Source: Rheinheimera soli | Lineage (GTDB): Bacteria > Pseudomonadota > Gammaproteobacteria > Enterobacterales > Alteromonadaceae | Assembly (NCBI RefSeq): GCF_021290985.1 | Contig: NZ_JAJOYU010000035.1 | Span: forward strand, 1-48,111 | Reading direction: 5' to 3' | DNA: 48,111 nucleotides | Part shown: positions 19,001 through 27,891 of the stretch, piece after piece | How the letters are laid out: each line of letters begins with the position of its first letter | Numbering within the stretch: position 1 is the first letter of the stretch | Made by a program: the position numbers and the translations under genes | Notes under the pieces: generated by a model | Seen by the model: only the letters and a program-made list of their open reading frames with translations | The model's database searches: none | What the model was told of the DNA's origin: nothing

Positions 19001-19515
19001 CGCCAGCCCGCACTGGACGTTTCATTCACGGTCAGATTACGGCTGCCTTTAAAAGTCCGGAATGGATGGTGATAAGCAGCAACAGGGTTAGAGTTTGGAT
19101 AGGACGTACCGTCGGCTTTAATCCAGGGTTTATAAGTAATTGACGGATTGTAGTAGGATTTATTCAGCGCATAGGAGCGCATGGCTCTGGCATACAAGGC
19201 TTCGTTATTATTGGTAGCGTTCAGATTCGTCGCATTGCTTTCATCCCGAAAAGAGACCACCTGATGTGTGGCATCCGCATCACCATAAATACCAGCCACT
19301 ATAGGATAAACATAGTGCGGATTATCTGCATAAAGATCCGGCGTGATCTCCCAGTGCATAGAACCTGAGTCATCGATCATAAACATGATATTGGGCTCTA
19401 CCGAGCTGCCGGTTTGCAGGGGCGGTGAGGTTAGATCCAGTGCGGCGGCACTGTAAAAGCTGGTCAGCATCAAACTCAATGCCATTGATTTTGTGCAGGA
19501 TGTTTGTAGTTTCAT
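16060..19515 (-). CDS. pilY1: full-length PilY1 type IV pilus assembly/adhesion protein, set A
   Basis: The 1151-residue secreted protein has a signal peptide (about 1-26), then a von Willebrand A-like domain with the MIDAS motif DDSGSM (48-53). A C-terminal beta-propeller follows, with typical AYVPKQML, VDGTAVSADVYF and GDLQGNVWKFDL segments. The calcium loop reads D881-Y-S-K-N-G-N-T-D889, so the positions normally Asn, Asp and Val are Ser, Asn and Asn. PilY1 caps the pilus, promotes extension and adhesion and helps surface sensing. GAGG eight bases before ATG 19515 is preferred to the in-frame GTG one codon earlier. It lies between pilX and pilE. Confidence 0.93.
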   Translation of the reverse strand: MKLQTSCTKSMALSLMLTSFYSAAALDLTSPPLQTGSSVEPNIMFMIDDSGSMHWEITPDLYADNPHYVYPIVAGIYGDADATHQVVSFRDESNATNLNATNNNEALYARAMRSYALNKSYYNPSITYKPWIKADGTSYPNSNPVAAYHHPFRTFKGSRNLTVNETSSAGWRYCTITATTKSNCQNVTASRTFYPAVYYNHTGGSLFTYTNYQRIEINAATLSYSGEGRINRTDCTAGTCSYAQEMQNFANWYTYYRSRLLASQAGIGRAFSTQTEALRVGFGAINKGSSTVDGVSVSTIINGVRPFTGNAKQNFYDQLYERVYDYNGTPLRKALNDAGLYYSRTDNKGPWGENPGSDDGSQHIMCRQSYSILMTDGYWSEDSASQAQTAAARSNNDGSTTNNQNISKPGGTSYVYAPAGPFSDNRSNTLADVAMYYWKRDLRTDLDNLVPTSPINPAFWQHMVTFGVGLGVEGTISSTTAFNAIGSASAISWPDPLATQPAKIDDLLHAAVNSRGGFFSAADPDAFATGLSNTLSAIIARVASGSNLAGTTTSLQAEQSVYQGRFNSGDWSGDLVNYNIEDTTSYVWSAAEEMPDWDDRVIYFGKTETTADLFVWANLTSGVGSQQAALGSSNVVDYLRGNPALEQQNGGGYRNRSTALGDIANSSPVYVGAPVNFNYHAYSWPEASSYKAHIAAYKNRQPLIYVGANDGMLHAFNATTGAEAFAYVPKQMLTAATNLKALSEPNVSGVIQKDYFVDGTAVSADVYFDGSWRTVLVGSTGRGGNSLFALDITNPGQISEASLLWDKSFPQLGITTAKPVITRLNNGKWAVVIGYGYNNSTGRPGLLVLDIETGVVMAGGNDLEVTTGSGDTGLGQIEGWDYSKNGNTDWFFAGDLQGNVWKFDLSSNNPGNWAIAYGGEPLYQAEDAAGDPQSITGGIALGSEPKTGKLWLFFGTGRYLETPDPQLDDEQSWYGIMDGTALSGRTLLKERILTNVSHSNGTEGRTISPSAPNDMAGFQGWFIDLPDVRERIVSSPRLVGTTLVVNSIIPDSNVCNPEGDGYVMAIDPFHGGRLKYHFFDISGDEGFNQDDGVAEGDDIAELSGVRFNSMPTEPLFFEDKMAVGLADTNVVNLDVNTQIRRGRVSWREVDN

Positions 19516-19533
19516 CACATCAGCCTCAGCAGA

Positions 19534-20064
19534 TTAGCGCCTGAACAAACTTTGCAGCATGACTGAAGCCCTGCCGTTGTCCGACACTGTACGTGCCGTA
19601 ATACGAAAAGTAGGTGATAAACAACCCACAGAAATTTTATCTTTGCTGGCCACGTCAGCGCATTCAGGCGGATAAGGCCAGTCGCCCATATATTCAATCA
19701 GATATTGAGCACCAGTATCGCTATTGCCATTGAGAGCTGTCGCGGTCAGCCACAACAGGCCATTGTCATTCCAGCGATCTTCTGCGCCAACCACGGGCAA
19801 ATCATAAACCCCTGCGCCATCAATCAGCGCCACAGGATCATTCACATTCAGTATAACCTCAGCCTCCAGCAACGCCGCTTCCACTTGCTGGTAGGACGAT
19901 TGTCGATCGTACAAATTGGCACTCATACGTTCCTGTAACAAACTCGATTGCATACTGCTGACAGCCACCAGCGTAATAGCTAACAGCAGCAATAAACTAA
20001 TCACCAGCACTATGCCTTGCTGTTTAGATATGGGATAAGCTGACTGTGCTGTGGCAGGTTTCAT
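19534..20064 (-). CDS. pilX: PilX minor pilin, set A
   Basis: The 176-residue protein has a 17-residue leader ending QQG, then IVLVISLLLLLAITLVAVSSM, the PilX_N signature without Glu5. The region SSLLQERMSANLYDRQSSYQ, common in PilX, follows. Globular-domain cysteines (ADVASKDKISVGC) are present. It starts two bases after the pilW stop with AGGA upstream. It is a minor pilin required with PilV, PilW, PilE and PilY1 for pilus priming. Confidence 0.9.
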   Translation of the reverse strand: MKPATAQSAYPISKQQGIVLVISLLLLLAITLVAVSSMQSSLLQERMSANLYDRQSSYQQVEAALLEAEVILNVNDPVALIDGAGVYDLPVVGAEDRWNDNGLLWLTATALNGNSDTGAQYLIEYMGDWPYPPECADVASKDKISVGCLSPTFRITARTVSDNGRASVMLQSLFRR

Positions 20065-20066
20065 CG

Positions 20067-20999
20067 CTAAATCCTGTTCCTGATGCTGACCTGATAATTC
20101 ATCCGGCTCATTTGTTCAGGTAACTGCAAATCCGAAGCACCAGTAGTTGCAAACTGCAATGAGATACGCACCGAAATAATATCCATCCAATCCGGCACCA
20201 GATTGGCGTCACGCCAGCTTCTGTTGCGCTCGTCCATAAACTCCAGCTGTAAATCGCTGACACCATACAGAATTTCTTCCGCTGCGCTGTTGTTTCTGAC
20301 CCGAAACAAAGAGGTACTTTGTTGATCGGTACTGGCGGCAATGTACCAGCTGATCGAATCAAAGTTCATCAGCATGGCATTGACTGCATATTGTTTTGCT
20401 GTGCCAGTTGCACCATCACACAACAGCGGAAAACCCAAACCTGAAGTACAGTTACTGGCATTCGCCTGATGCGAGACTCCGGTCAGATTGGTACCACTGA
20501 CACTAAAAATACTGCTTAAGGTTTCATCACAGAGGATTAATAAATCGCCATTTTGGATCTGGTGTTCCGTGCTGAGTACTAACTGATTCAATGCTGCATC
20601 ATGTGATTCCACGCTGTAGCTACGACCAGAGCCAAACATCAGCCGGATAGCATCGGTACCGGCCAGCGGAGTTACTCCATTGATCGCTGGAGCAGGCTGC
20701 TGAAAACCTTCAATGCCGCCGTTCCAGACCGCCCAGGCAGAGCCTGCCACATTGGCAGCATTAAGCACATTCACCACTCGAGACGCATTGCCACAGCCTA
20801 TGTAACCGGAGCGGCGGATATCATTAGCCATGAGTTCAAACGTAGTACGACTGGCATTTTGTAACTCACCCAACACCACGTTCAGTTCGGCAGTCTTACT
20901 GTTGGATAAATACACGCCTATGACAGAGCCTGTCAGTAATAAGCCCAGCAGCATAGCGATCATCAGTTCAGATAAAGTAAAACCCTGCTGCAGTTTCAT
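20067..20999 (-). CDS. pilW: PilW minor pilin, set A
   Basis: The 310-residue prepilin has leader MKLQQG before FTLSELMIAMLLGLLLTGSVIGVYLS. The motif NDIRRSGYIGCGN is a strong PilW signature, and a large globular domain follows. Its ATG overlaps the stop of pilV by four bases (ATGA), with AGGTG five bases upstream. It differs clearly from the set B PilW, so the duplication, if such, is old. Confidence 0.92.
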   Translation of the reverse strand: MKLQQGFTLSELMIAMLLGLLLTGSVIGVYLSNSKTAELNVVLGELQNASRTTFELMANDIRRSGYIGCGNASRVVNVLNAANVAGSAWAVWNGGIEGFQQPAPAINGVTPLAGTDAIRLMFGSGRSYSVESHDAALNQLVLSTEHQIQNGDLLILCDETLSSIFSVSGTNLTGVSHQANASNCTSGLGFPLLCDGATGTAKQYAVNAMLMNFDSISWYIAASTDQQSTSLFRVRNNSAAEEILYGVSDLQLEFMDERNRSWRDANLVPDWMDIISVRISLQFATTGASDLQLPEQMSRMNYQVSIRNRI

Positions 21000-21415
21000 G
21001 GCCGCACCTGAATTTCAAAGCTGGTGGAGCTTGCCACCTTTTCGTCCTGCCAACTGATACTGATGGTATAAACGCCAGCGCCAGCATCCCACTCGACTTC
21101 GGGGCAACTGCTGGTTCCAGTGGCGAGTTGTAACTGCAGTGCCCAGTCGGCCAGCAGTTGAGACTCGCAATTCCCTGCGTAAGAACCGGCCCTGGCGACA
21201 ACAGGGTTGGATCGGATTATTTCAGTTAAAGTACCTGCCATAATCAGTGCAGTGGTACGTTCCTGCGCACTTTGGCTATAGCGCACCGAGCTGCTTTGCA
21301 AAGCGGCTATACCCAATAAACCAATAGCCAGCACTAATACCGAAATCAGGATCTCAATCAAAGCTATGCCTTGTTGCCTGAAGCTGTGGTGATTGTTGCT
21401 ATGGGGGCTGTGCAT
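20996..21415 (-). CDS. pilV: PilV minor pilin, set A
   Basis: The product is about 139 residues, with a His/Ser-rich leader ending QQG and then IALIEILISVLVLAIGLLGIAALQ, the PilV signature. The RTTALIMAGTLTEIIRSNP segment is typical. Two in-frame ATG codons (21421 and 21415) exist; AAGGA lies six bases before 21415 and directly abuts 21421, so 21415 is preferred. This Shine-Dalgarno overlaps the fimT stop codon, indicating coupling. Confidence 0.9.
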   Translation of the reverse strand: MHSPHSNNHHSFRQQGIALIEILISVLVLAIGLLGIAALQSSSVRYSQSAQERTTALIMAGTLTEIIRSNPVVARAGSYAGNCESQLLADWALQLQLATGTSSCPEVEWDAGAGVYTISISWQDEKVASSTSFEIQVRP

Positions 21416-21424
21416 CTGCATTCC

Positions 21425-21955
21425 TTATCCACCGCTGCATTGGGACAGCTGAATACGGCTGCGCCCACCGGATAAAAACGCCAAAGTTCTGCCATTATCG
21501 ACAAACTCCTGGCCATCAGCACATAAGCTAAAACTTGAATTCAGTGGTTGATTGGTTTGACTGCGGATCAAGCCCTGACCACTAAAACGCAGTTCAGTAA
21601 AAGCGGCGCTGATGATCAGCCGCCCGTCAAAACGTCCAGCCCGGATCACTGTAGGGGGTGACGCGGTATCGACCAGCACCCAGCCTTGCCAGGAACCACT
21701 GGCAGCAGAACAGTCACTCAGTTCGGCATTGGCTTTACATAAACGTATAGTTTGATTTTGTTTAATGGCTTCAGAGCGCGCCAGTTGGATCACAGAAAGC
21801 AGTTCATTGGCTTGCCCGGATAAACGGTTTCGGGCTAATAAATCTGTAAAAGACGGCACAGCAACAGCCACAAGCACCAACAACACCAGAAGGGAAATCA
21901 TCAGTTCAATCAGGGTAAAAGCTTTTTGCCGCTGTAACAAAGGACGAACATCCAT
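21425..21955 (-). CDS. fimT: FimT/GspH-family minor pilin, set A
   Basis: The 176-residue prepilin has leader MDVRPLLQRQKA before [24 protein letters not shown]. As in the set B homologue, Ala replaces Gly at the -1 cleavage position. The GspH/FimT motif LSVIQLARSEAIKQNQTIRLCK and the downstream cysteines are present. FimT of naturally competent bacteria binds DNA; FimU-like forms act in pilus assembly. The start at 21955 has GGGAG ten bases upstream; an in-frame GTG at 21979 would give an unusually long leader. It is the first gene of the set A operon. Confidence 0.9.
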   Translation of the reverse strand: MDVRPLLQRQKAFTLIELMISLLVLLVLVAVAVPSFTDLLARNRLSGQANELLSVIQLARSEAIKQNQTIRLCKANAELSDCSAASGSWQGWVLVDTASPPTVIRAGRFDGRLIISAAFTELRFSGQGLIRSQTNQPLNSSFSLCADGQEFVDNGRTLAFLSGGRSRIQLSQCSGG

Positions 21956-22054
21956 TTGTTTACTACTCCCATAGGCCACCTGTTATATCTGCAGATATGA
22001 ACCAAGGGTTTAAGCATAGCAAAAGATCGGCAGGACGCTAGGAGCTCAACAGCA

Positions 22055-22090
22055 CAGCTATGCCTGAAGCGCAGGCTTCAGGCATAGCTG
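22055..22090. repeat. perfect 16-base inverted repeat between ispH and the pilin operon
   Basis: The arms (22055-22070 and 22075-22090) pair without mismatch around the loop GCAG; each arm contains TATGCCTGAAG or its complement. There is no T-run on either side, so it is not a standard intrinsic terminator. It lies 34 bases after the ispH stop and about 100 bases before fimT. It could stabilise the ispH mRNA 3' end, terminate inefficiently, or act as an operator. Confidence 0.75.
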
Positions 22091-22124
22091 GTTAACAGAG
22101 GGAAAATTATTTGAAAACAGAGTA

Positions 22125-23054
22125 TTATCGAAGCTCTGCCGGCACCGCAAAAATAACGTTTTCTTCACGGCCTGGGTGCTCAATCACTTGCTTGCCACCC
22201 CATTCAGTCAAACGCTGCACCACTTGCTGCACCAGCACTTCAGGCGCTGAAGCACCAGCTGTTACCCCCACAGATTTGACGTCTTTTAGCCAGTCCTGCT
22301 GAATATCATCCGCTGTATCTATCAGGTAAGAACGGCAACCCATTTTTTCAGCAAGCTCACGCAAGCGGTTTGAGTTACTGCTGTTTTTTGCACCAACCAC
22401 CAATAACAGTTCAGTTTTGGCCGACAGCTCACGCACCGCATCCTGACGGTTTTGTGTGGCGTAACAGATATCATCTTTACGCGGCCCTTCAATATCAGGG
22501 AAACGCTGGCGCAATGCGTCTATCACATCAGCTGTATCATCAACAGATAAAGTCGTCTGGCTGCTGAAGCACAACACTGCAGGGTTTTTCACCTGCAGCT
22601 TTTCAACGTCTTCGACCGACTCGACCAGGTAAATACCACCTTCAGCGTTGTCGTATTGGCCCATAGTGCCCTCCACCTCAGGGTGTCCGGCATGACCAAT
22701 CAAAATACATTCAATACCTTTACGACTGGCGCGGGTGACTTCCATATGCACTTTAGTCACCAAAGGACAAGTGGCATCAAACACTTTCAACCCACGTTGC
22801 TTGGCATTTTCACGCACCGCCTGCGACACACCATGAGCACTGAAAATGACGATGGCGTCATCCGGCACTTCGTCCAGCTCATCAACAAAAACTGCACCGG
22901 CACGACGTAAGCCGTCCACCACAAATTTGTTATGCACCACTTCATGGCGCACATAAATAGGCGGCTCATAAATTTCAAGCGCGCGGGAGACGATGCTGAT
23001 AGCGCGGTCTACTCCGGCACAAAAACCCCGTGGATTGGCGAGTAAGATATCCAT
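22125..23054 (-). CDS. ispH: 4-hydroxy-3-methylbut-2-enyl diphosphate reductase
   Basis: The 309-residue iron-sulfur enzyme performs the last step of the MEP pathway, giving IPP and DMAPP. The cluster cysteines Cys12, Cys96 and Cys197 are at the E. coli positions. His41, His74, His124 and the proton-donor Glu126 are also conserved. It begins two bases after fkpB and is the last gene of the ribF-ileS-lspA-fkpB-ispH block, a conserved gammaproteobacterial order. Confidence 0.97.
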   Translation of the reverse strand: MDILLANPRGFCAGVDRAISIVSRALEIYEPPIYVRHEVVHNKFVVDGLRRAGAVFVDELDEVPDDAIVIFSAHGVSQAVRENAKQRGLKVFDATCPLVTKVHMEVTRASRKGIECILIGHAGHPEVEGTMGQYDNAEGGIYLVESVEDVEKLQVKNPAVLCFSSQTTLSVDDTADVIDALRQRFPDIEGPRKDDICYATQNRQDAVRELSAKTELLLVVGAKNSSNSNRLRELAEKMGCRSYLIDTADDIQQDWLKDVKSVGVTAGASAPEVLVQQVVQRLTEWGGKQVIEHPGREENVIFAVPAELR

Positions 23055-23056
23055 AA

Positions 23057-23488
23057 TTAATTGATAACCTGTACGATTTCAACATTAAAGGTCAGAGTCT
23101 GGCCTGCCAGCGGATGGTTAAAATCCACTGTGACAGACTCCCCCACCACTTCACGAATAAGACCAGGCAATTCAGAACCATCCGGCATAGCAAAACCTAC
23201 GATCATGCCGACTGTTGCAGGCGCGTCTGTAGAGAACTTACTGCGGTCGACATAATAAATATTGTCAGGGTTCGGCATACCGTAAGCATCTTCCGGTGCC
23301 AGGGTAAAAGTACGTTTATCACCAGCCGCCATACCGCCTAACTGAGCTTCAAAGGCGGGCGACAAGCTGCCGTCTCCCATTTGCAGTTTGGCCGGTTTGT
23401 TATGCACACGGGTGCTTTCGGCGGCGCTGCCATCGGATAATTTGATATCAAAGTGAAATATCACAGTACTGCCTGGACCTATGATCAC
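23057..23488 (-). CDS. fkpB: FKBP-type peptidyl-prolyl cis-trans isomerase (SlpA/FkpB)
   Basis: The 143-residue protein is a short FKBP domain with an inserted flap of the SlyD type: [23 protein letters not shown], followed by [14 protein letters not shown]. No signal peptide and no His-rich tail are present, so it is cytoplasmic. It accelerates proline isomerisation. Position between lspA and ispH is the standard context of fkpB. It overlaps the lspA stop by four bases. Confidence 0.95.
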   Translation of the reverse strand: MIIGPGSTVIFHFDIKLSDGSAAESTRVHNKPAKLQMGDGSLSPAFEAQLGGMAAGDKRTFTLAPEDAYGMPNPDNIYYVDRSKFSTDAPATVGMIVGFAMPDGSELPGLIREVVGESVTVDFNHPLAGQTLTFNVEIVQVIN

Positions 23489-24012
23489 TGCTTGTCTCCT
23501 AAAGTCACTTTTTGGCTTTCGCTCTCATTAGTAAAGCTATCCCAAATCAGTAAAACTGCGCCAATACTGATAGCACAATCGGCGATATTAAAAATAGGGT
23601 AATGCCAGCTCTGATAAAACACATGCAGAAAATCAACCACATAACCATACAGGCTGCGGTCAATTAAATTACCAATAGCGCCGCTGATAATCAGGCTCAA
23701 GGCTAAAGATAATTTCAACTGGGTTTTCGCTAAACGGCTTAACCAGACAGCCAGTACGACGCTGACGACTACAGCGATCACAGTAAACAACCAGCGTTGC
23801 CAGCCACCTGCGTCACCTAAAAATGAAAACGCAGCACCATAGTTACGGGCATACGTGAAATTAAACACCGGTAACAAAGATACCGACTCACCTAAACTGA
23901 AGTTCTGAATGACCCATACTTTGCTAAGCTGGTCAGCAACCAGCACCAACAACACTAGCCACCACCAGCGCCAGCCGGTCTCAGTAAATAAACGGCCTTT
24001 AAATAACGACAT
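23485..24012 (-). CDS. lspA: lipoprotein signal peptidase (signal peptidase II)
   Basis: The 175-residue inner-membrane aspartyl protease has four membrane helices. The catalytic aspartates are Asp118 in GNLIDR and Asp145 in FNIADCAI. It cleaves prolipoprotein signal peptides before the lipidated cysteine. The ATG shares one base with the ileS stop (TAATG), so translation is coupled. Confidence 0.97.
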   Translation of the reverse strand: MSLFKGRLFTETGWRWWWLVLLVLVADQLSKVWVIQNFSLGESVSLLPVFNFTYARNYGAAFSFLGDAGGWQRWLFTVIAVVVSVVLAVWLSRLAKTQLKLSLALSLIISGAIGNLIDRSLYGYVVDFLHVFYQSWHYPIFNIADCAISIGAVLLIWDSFTNESESQKVTLGDKQ

Positions 24013-26840
24013 TAAGCAAACTTCCTTACTTCACCAGCACCTTCGACGTTATCCACACAGCGGATACAAATCAGCGGGTGCGCCGGGTTTAAACCCACAT
24101 CGTGTCTGTGATGCCAGCAACGCTCACACTTAGGCGCAGTGGATGCGTTCAATACCACAAAGAGGTTGTCCATTTCAGTCGCTACTGCATCAGCAGGAGC
24201 AGCGTCGCTGGACACCACTGCAGTGGAGGTCAATAAGGCAAAACGTAACTCATCGCCAATAGAGGTTAAATCTGTTGCCAGTTGGCCTTTGGCGTATAAA
24301 GTTACTTCAGCTTGTAATGAAGCACCAATTTTGCCATCACGACGCCCGACTTCCAGCACCTTGTTGACTGCATCACGCACTTCCAGCAGTTGTTGCCAGA
24401 AGGCATCATCAAACTGACCAGCAGGCACTGTATCTAAACCCTGATACCAAACTTCAGTGAAGACAAATTCACTGTGCTGACCAGGCATCACTTCCCAGAT
24501 TTCCTGTGCTGTGAAGCTCATGATAGGCGCCATCCAGCGCACCATGGCCTGCACCACCTGGAATAAAGCAGTCTGGCAGGAGCGACGGGCTAAACCATCG
24601 GTTTTTGCTGTGTATTGACGGTCTTTAATCACGTCTAAGTAGAAACTGCCTAACTCCACAGTACAGAAATTCATTAACTTCTGGCTGACCTGATGGAACT
24701 GATAGTTTTCATAGGCATCGACAATTTCCTGCTGCAATTTAGCAGCACGTTGCACCAGCCATAAATCCAGCTGCACCATCTCTTCAAATGGCACCAGTTG
24801 TGTTTCTGGCTCAAAACCTTTTAAGTTCGCTAAAAGGAAACGGGCAGTGTTACGAATACGACGGTATTTGTCGGCAGCACGGTTTAAGATTTCATCAGAG
24901 ACAGTCATCTCAGAGGTGTAATCCGTAGTGGCGACCCATAAGCGCAGGATATCGGCGCCTAACTTATTCATCACGTCCTGTGGCGACACCACATTGCCCA
25001 AAGATTTGGACATTTTGCGGCCTTCACCATCTACAGTAAAACCATGCGTCAGTACTTGTTTGTAAGGCGCGTGGTGTTTAATCGCCACACCAGTCATCAG
25101 GGACGACATAAACCAGCCACGGTGCTGATCAGAACCTTCTAAATAGAGGTCGGCCTGAGTGGCACCATGGAATTCAGCACGAGGTTCAATCACACAAGCG
25201 TGAGTGACACCTGAGTCAAACCAGACGTCCAGCGTGTCTGTCACTTTGACGTATTGAGCCGCATCAGCGCCCAGCAAAGTTTCAGCGTCTAAATCAAACC
25301 AGGCCTGAATACCAGACTGCTCCACTAATTTCGCAACCTGCTCCATCAAAGCCTGCGTATTTGGGTGTAAGGCGCTGGTGTCTTTATCAACAAACAGTGC
25401 AATAGGCACACCCCAGGTACGTTGACGGGAAATACACCAGTCCGGACGACCTGCCACCATGTTTTCAATACGTTGCTGACCCCAGTCCGGGATCCAGCGG
25501 GTTTTGCCAATTTCTTGCAGTGACGTACTGCGCAGCCCTTTCTGTTCCATACTGATAAACCACTGCGGCGTAGCACGGAAAATAATAGGGGTTTTATGGC
25601 GCCAGCAATGTGGATAGCTGTGCGTTAAGGCTTTATGCACCAGCAGCTTGCCCGCTTCTTTTAATGCTTCAACCACAGAGTCGTTAGCTTTAAATACATG
25701 CTGACCAGCAAAAAGTGGCGTATCCGGCAGATAGACGCCGTTGGCGCCTACAGGGTTAGCCACTTCTAAGTTGTACAGTTTGCCAACTGTAAAGTCTTCC
25801 GGACCGTGACCAGGGGCTGTGTGCACAGCACCGGTACCAGAATCAGTTGTGACGTGATCACCTAAAATCACCGGTACTTCAAAGTCATACAGCGGGTGTT
25901 TTAACTTCACCAGCTCCAGAGCCTGACCTTTGCAGAAGCCTAAATTATGGTAATGCTCCACACCAGCACGAGCCATCACAGCAGTGACTAAGTCTGTAGC
26001 AAGAATCAAACGCTCAGGGCCATTTGGACCTTGTTCGACCTGCACCAGGCTGTAATCGATTTTGGCATTCAGCGCTACAGCGCGGTTGGCAGGAATAGTC
26101 CATGGCGTGGTGGTCCAGATCACAACAGATACAGGGCCAGAACCAGTGTGACCTTCAGGGTGATCAAATTTATTTACATCGGCTTCGTTCACCAGCGTAA
26201 AACGCACATCAATGGCCGGCGATACTTTATCCTGGTATTCCACTTCAGCTTCAGCCAAGGCCGAACCACAGTCAGTACACCAGTGCACTGGCTTAAAGCC
26301 TTGCTGCAAATGACCATTGTCGATGATACGACCTAAAGAGCGGATGATATTGGCTTCGGTGGTGAAATCCATAGTACGGTATGGATTGTCCCAATCGCCT
26401 AACACGCCTAAACGGATAAAGTCGACTTTCTGTGCTTCGATTTGCGTCAACGCATAATCACGGCATTTTTGACGGAATTCAGCAGCGCTTAGCTTCACGC
26501 CTGGCTTGCCGTATTTTTTTTCGACGACCAGCTCAATAGGCAGGCCATGACAGTCCCAACCCGGCACATAAGGGGCATCGAAGTCAGACAAGGTCTTGGC
26601 TTTGACAATCATATCCTTGAGGATTTTATTGACCGCGTGACCAATGTGAATGTTACCGTTGGCGTATGGAGGGCCATCGTGCAGGATAAAGGTTTTTTTA
26701 CCTTGTTTGGCCTGACGAATTTTCTGGTACAGATTCTTTTCTGTCCAGCTGGCTAACATCTGTGGCTCACGCTGCGCAAGGTTGGCGCGCATGGCAAAAG
26801 CCGTGTCCGGTAAATTCAAAGTCTGCTTGTAGTCAGTCAT
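24012..26840 (-). CDS. ileS: isoleucyl-tRNA synthetase
   Basis: The 942-residue class I synthetase has HIGH at residues 65-68 and KMSKS near residue 600. The CP1 editing domain lies between them, and a C-terminal zinc finger CERCW...CIRC is present. It charges tRNA-Ile and hydrolyses Val-tRNA-Ile. ATG at 26840 gives the family N-terminus [12 protein letters not shown]; the frame is open for 16 more codons upstream, but those have no homologous look. It follows ribF by 53 bases. Confidence 0.97.
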   Translation of the reverse strand: MTDYKQTLNLPDTAFAMRANLAQREPQMLASWTEKNLYQKIRQAKQGKKTFILHDGPPYANGNIHIGHAVNKILKDMIVKAKTLSDFDAPYVPGWDCHGLPIELVVEKKYGKPGVKLSAAEFRQKCRDYALTQIEAQKVDFIRLGVLGDWDNPYRTMDFTTEANIIRSLGRIIDNGHLQQGFKPVHWCTDCGSALAEAEVEYQDKVSPAIDVRFTLVNEADVNKFDHPEGHTGSGPVSVVIWTTTPWTIPANRAVALNAKIDYSLVQVEQGPNGPERLILATDLVTAVMARAGVEHYHNLGFCKGQALELVKLKHPLYDFEVPVILGDHVTTDSGTGAVHTAPGHGPEDFTVGKLYNLEVANPVGANGVYLPDTPLFAGQHVFKANDSVVEALKEAGKLLVHKALTHSYPHCWRHKTPIIFRATPQWFISMEQKGLRSTSLQEIGKTRWIPDWGQQRIENMVAGRPDWCISRQRTWGVPIALFVDKDTSALHPNTQALMEQVAKLVEQSGIQAWFDLDAETLLGADAAQYVKVTDTLDVWFDSGVTHACVIEPRAEFHGATQADLYLEGSDQHRGWFMSSLMTGVAIKHHAPYKQVLTHGFTVDGEGRKMSKSLGNVVSPQDVMNKLGADILRLWVATTDYTSEMTVSDEILNRAADKYRRIRNTARFLLANLKGFEPETQLVPFEEMVQLDLWLVQRAAKLQQEIVDAYENYQFHQVSQKLMNFCTVELGSFYLDVIKDRQYTAKTDGLARRSCQTALFQVVQAMVRWMAPIMSFTAQEIWEVMPGQHSEFVFTEVWYQGLDTVPAGQFDDAFWQQLLEVRDAVNKVLEVGRRDGKIGASLQAEVTLYAKGQLATDLTSIGDELRFALLTSTAVVSSDAAPADAVATEMDNLFVVLNASTAPKCERCWHHRHDVGLNPAHPLICIRCVDNVEGAGEVRKFA

Positions 26841-26893
26841 CCGTTGTTGTTCCGTCTTCTTTAAGTTTAAATTCGTGTCGCTTTGCAACTAGC

Positions 26894-27826
26894 CTAAGCG
26901 GTTGGCAAAGCAAAATAATCGCGCGCCTGCTGCGCATCTAATGCAATTTGTTGCTGTAATTGCGCAAGGCCATCAAAACGTCGCTCTGGCCTGATTTTCT
27001 TTTTTAAAATCACTTCAATCTGCTGGCCGTATAAATCGCCGTTAAAATCAAAAAAGTGAGCTTCAAGCTGCTCTTTTTTACCCTGCAGCGTCGGTCTGGA
27101 ACCTATATTAGCAACGCCATGATAACGGCCCATTTGGGTCACTGCTTCAATGGCATAAACACCATGCACAGGTAAATTCTTACGGTAAAGCCAGACATTG
27201 GCTGTCGGAAACCCCAACTGACGCCCTACTTTCTGACCATGCCGCACCCGCCCCATTAATGAAAAAGGCCGGCCTAACATTTGTGCAGCCGCATCTAGCT
27301 GATCGTGCTCCAGTGCCTGGCGAATCAAAGTGCTGCTAACCCGTTGATCATTTTGTTTCAGGCTAGCGGTGCTACCCAAACCAAAACCATGCTGCACTGC
27401 AGCTTGTTGTAGCAAAGCAAAATTACCGGCACGGTTTTTACCAAAACAAAAATCATCACCAACAATCAAATGCTTTACACCCAGTTTATTCAGCAACAAG
27501 TCCTGAATAAATTGCTCTGGCTGCTGACTGGCAAAGTCTTTGGTAAAAGGCACACAAAGCATGCGATCTACACCTTGTTGTGCCAGCCAGTGGTATTTTT
27601 CCCGAAAACGGCATAAACGCGCAGGTGCACCTTCAGGGTTAAACAACTCCAGTGGCTGGGGTTCAAACACCATCACCACTGCAGGTAAATTCAACTCTGC
27701 CGCAATAGCTTTTAATTGCGTCAGTACTGCCTGGTGCCCCAGATGCACGCCATCAAAATTGCCTATAGTTAAGACGCAGCCCTGATGTCTGGGTTGTATT
27801 GTATGTAAGCCGCGAATTAACTCCAT
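26894..27826 (-). CDS. ribF: bifunctional riboflavin kinase / FAD synthetase
   Basis: The 310-residue protein has an N-terminal FMN adenylyltransferase domain with GNFDGVHLGH (22-31) and a C-terminal flavokinase domain beginning near 185 (MGRVRHGQKVGRQLGFPTANV). It converts riboflavin to FMN and then FAD. Length is close to E. coli RibF (313). It is the first gene of the ribF-ileS-lspA-fkpB-ispH operon, with a candidate promoter just upstream inside the end of murJ. Confidence 0.96.
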   Translation of the reverse strand: MELIRGLHTIQPRHQGCVLTIGNFDGVHLGHQAVLTQLKAIAAELNLPAVVMVFEPQPLELFNPEGAPARLCRFREKYHWLAQQGVDRMLCVPFTKDFASQQPEQFIQDLLLNKLGVKHLIVGDDFCFGKNRAGNFALLQQAAVQHGFGLGSTASLKQNDQRVSSTLIRQALEHDQLDAAAQMLGRPFSLMGRVRHGQKVGRQLGFPTANVWLYRKNLPVHGVYAIEAVTQMGRYHGVANIGSRPTLQGKKEQLEAHFFDFNGDLYGQQIEVILKKKIRPERRFDGLAQLQQQIALDAQQARDYFALPTA

Positions 27827-27862
27827 TCGGTATTCTTACTCTGCTGCTGCGAAAAGTGCCCG

Positions 27863-27891
27863 ATTATAACCGCATAATCATTTGCTTTCAG
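27863..27891 (-). promoter_or_regulatory. candidate ribF-ileS operon promoter
   Basis: On the minus strand CTGAAA (27891-27886), a 17-base spacer and a perfect TATAAT (27868-27863) lie about 37 bases before the ribF ATG. The -35 box is within the last codons of murJ. Confidence 0.6.
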
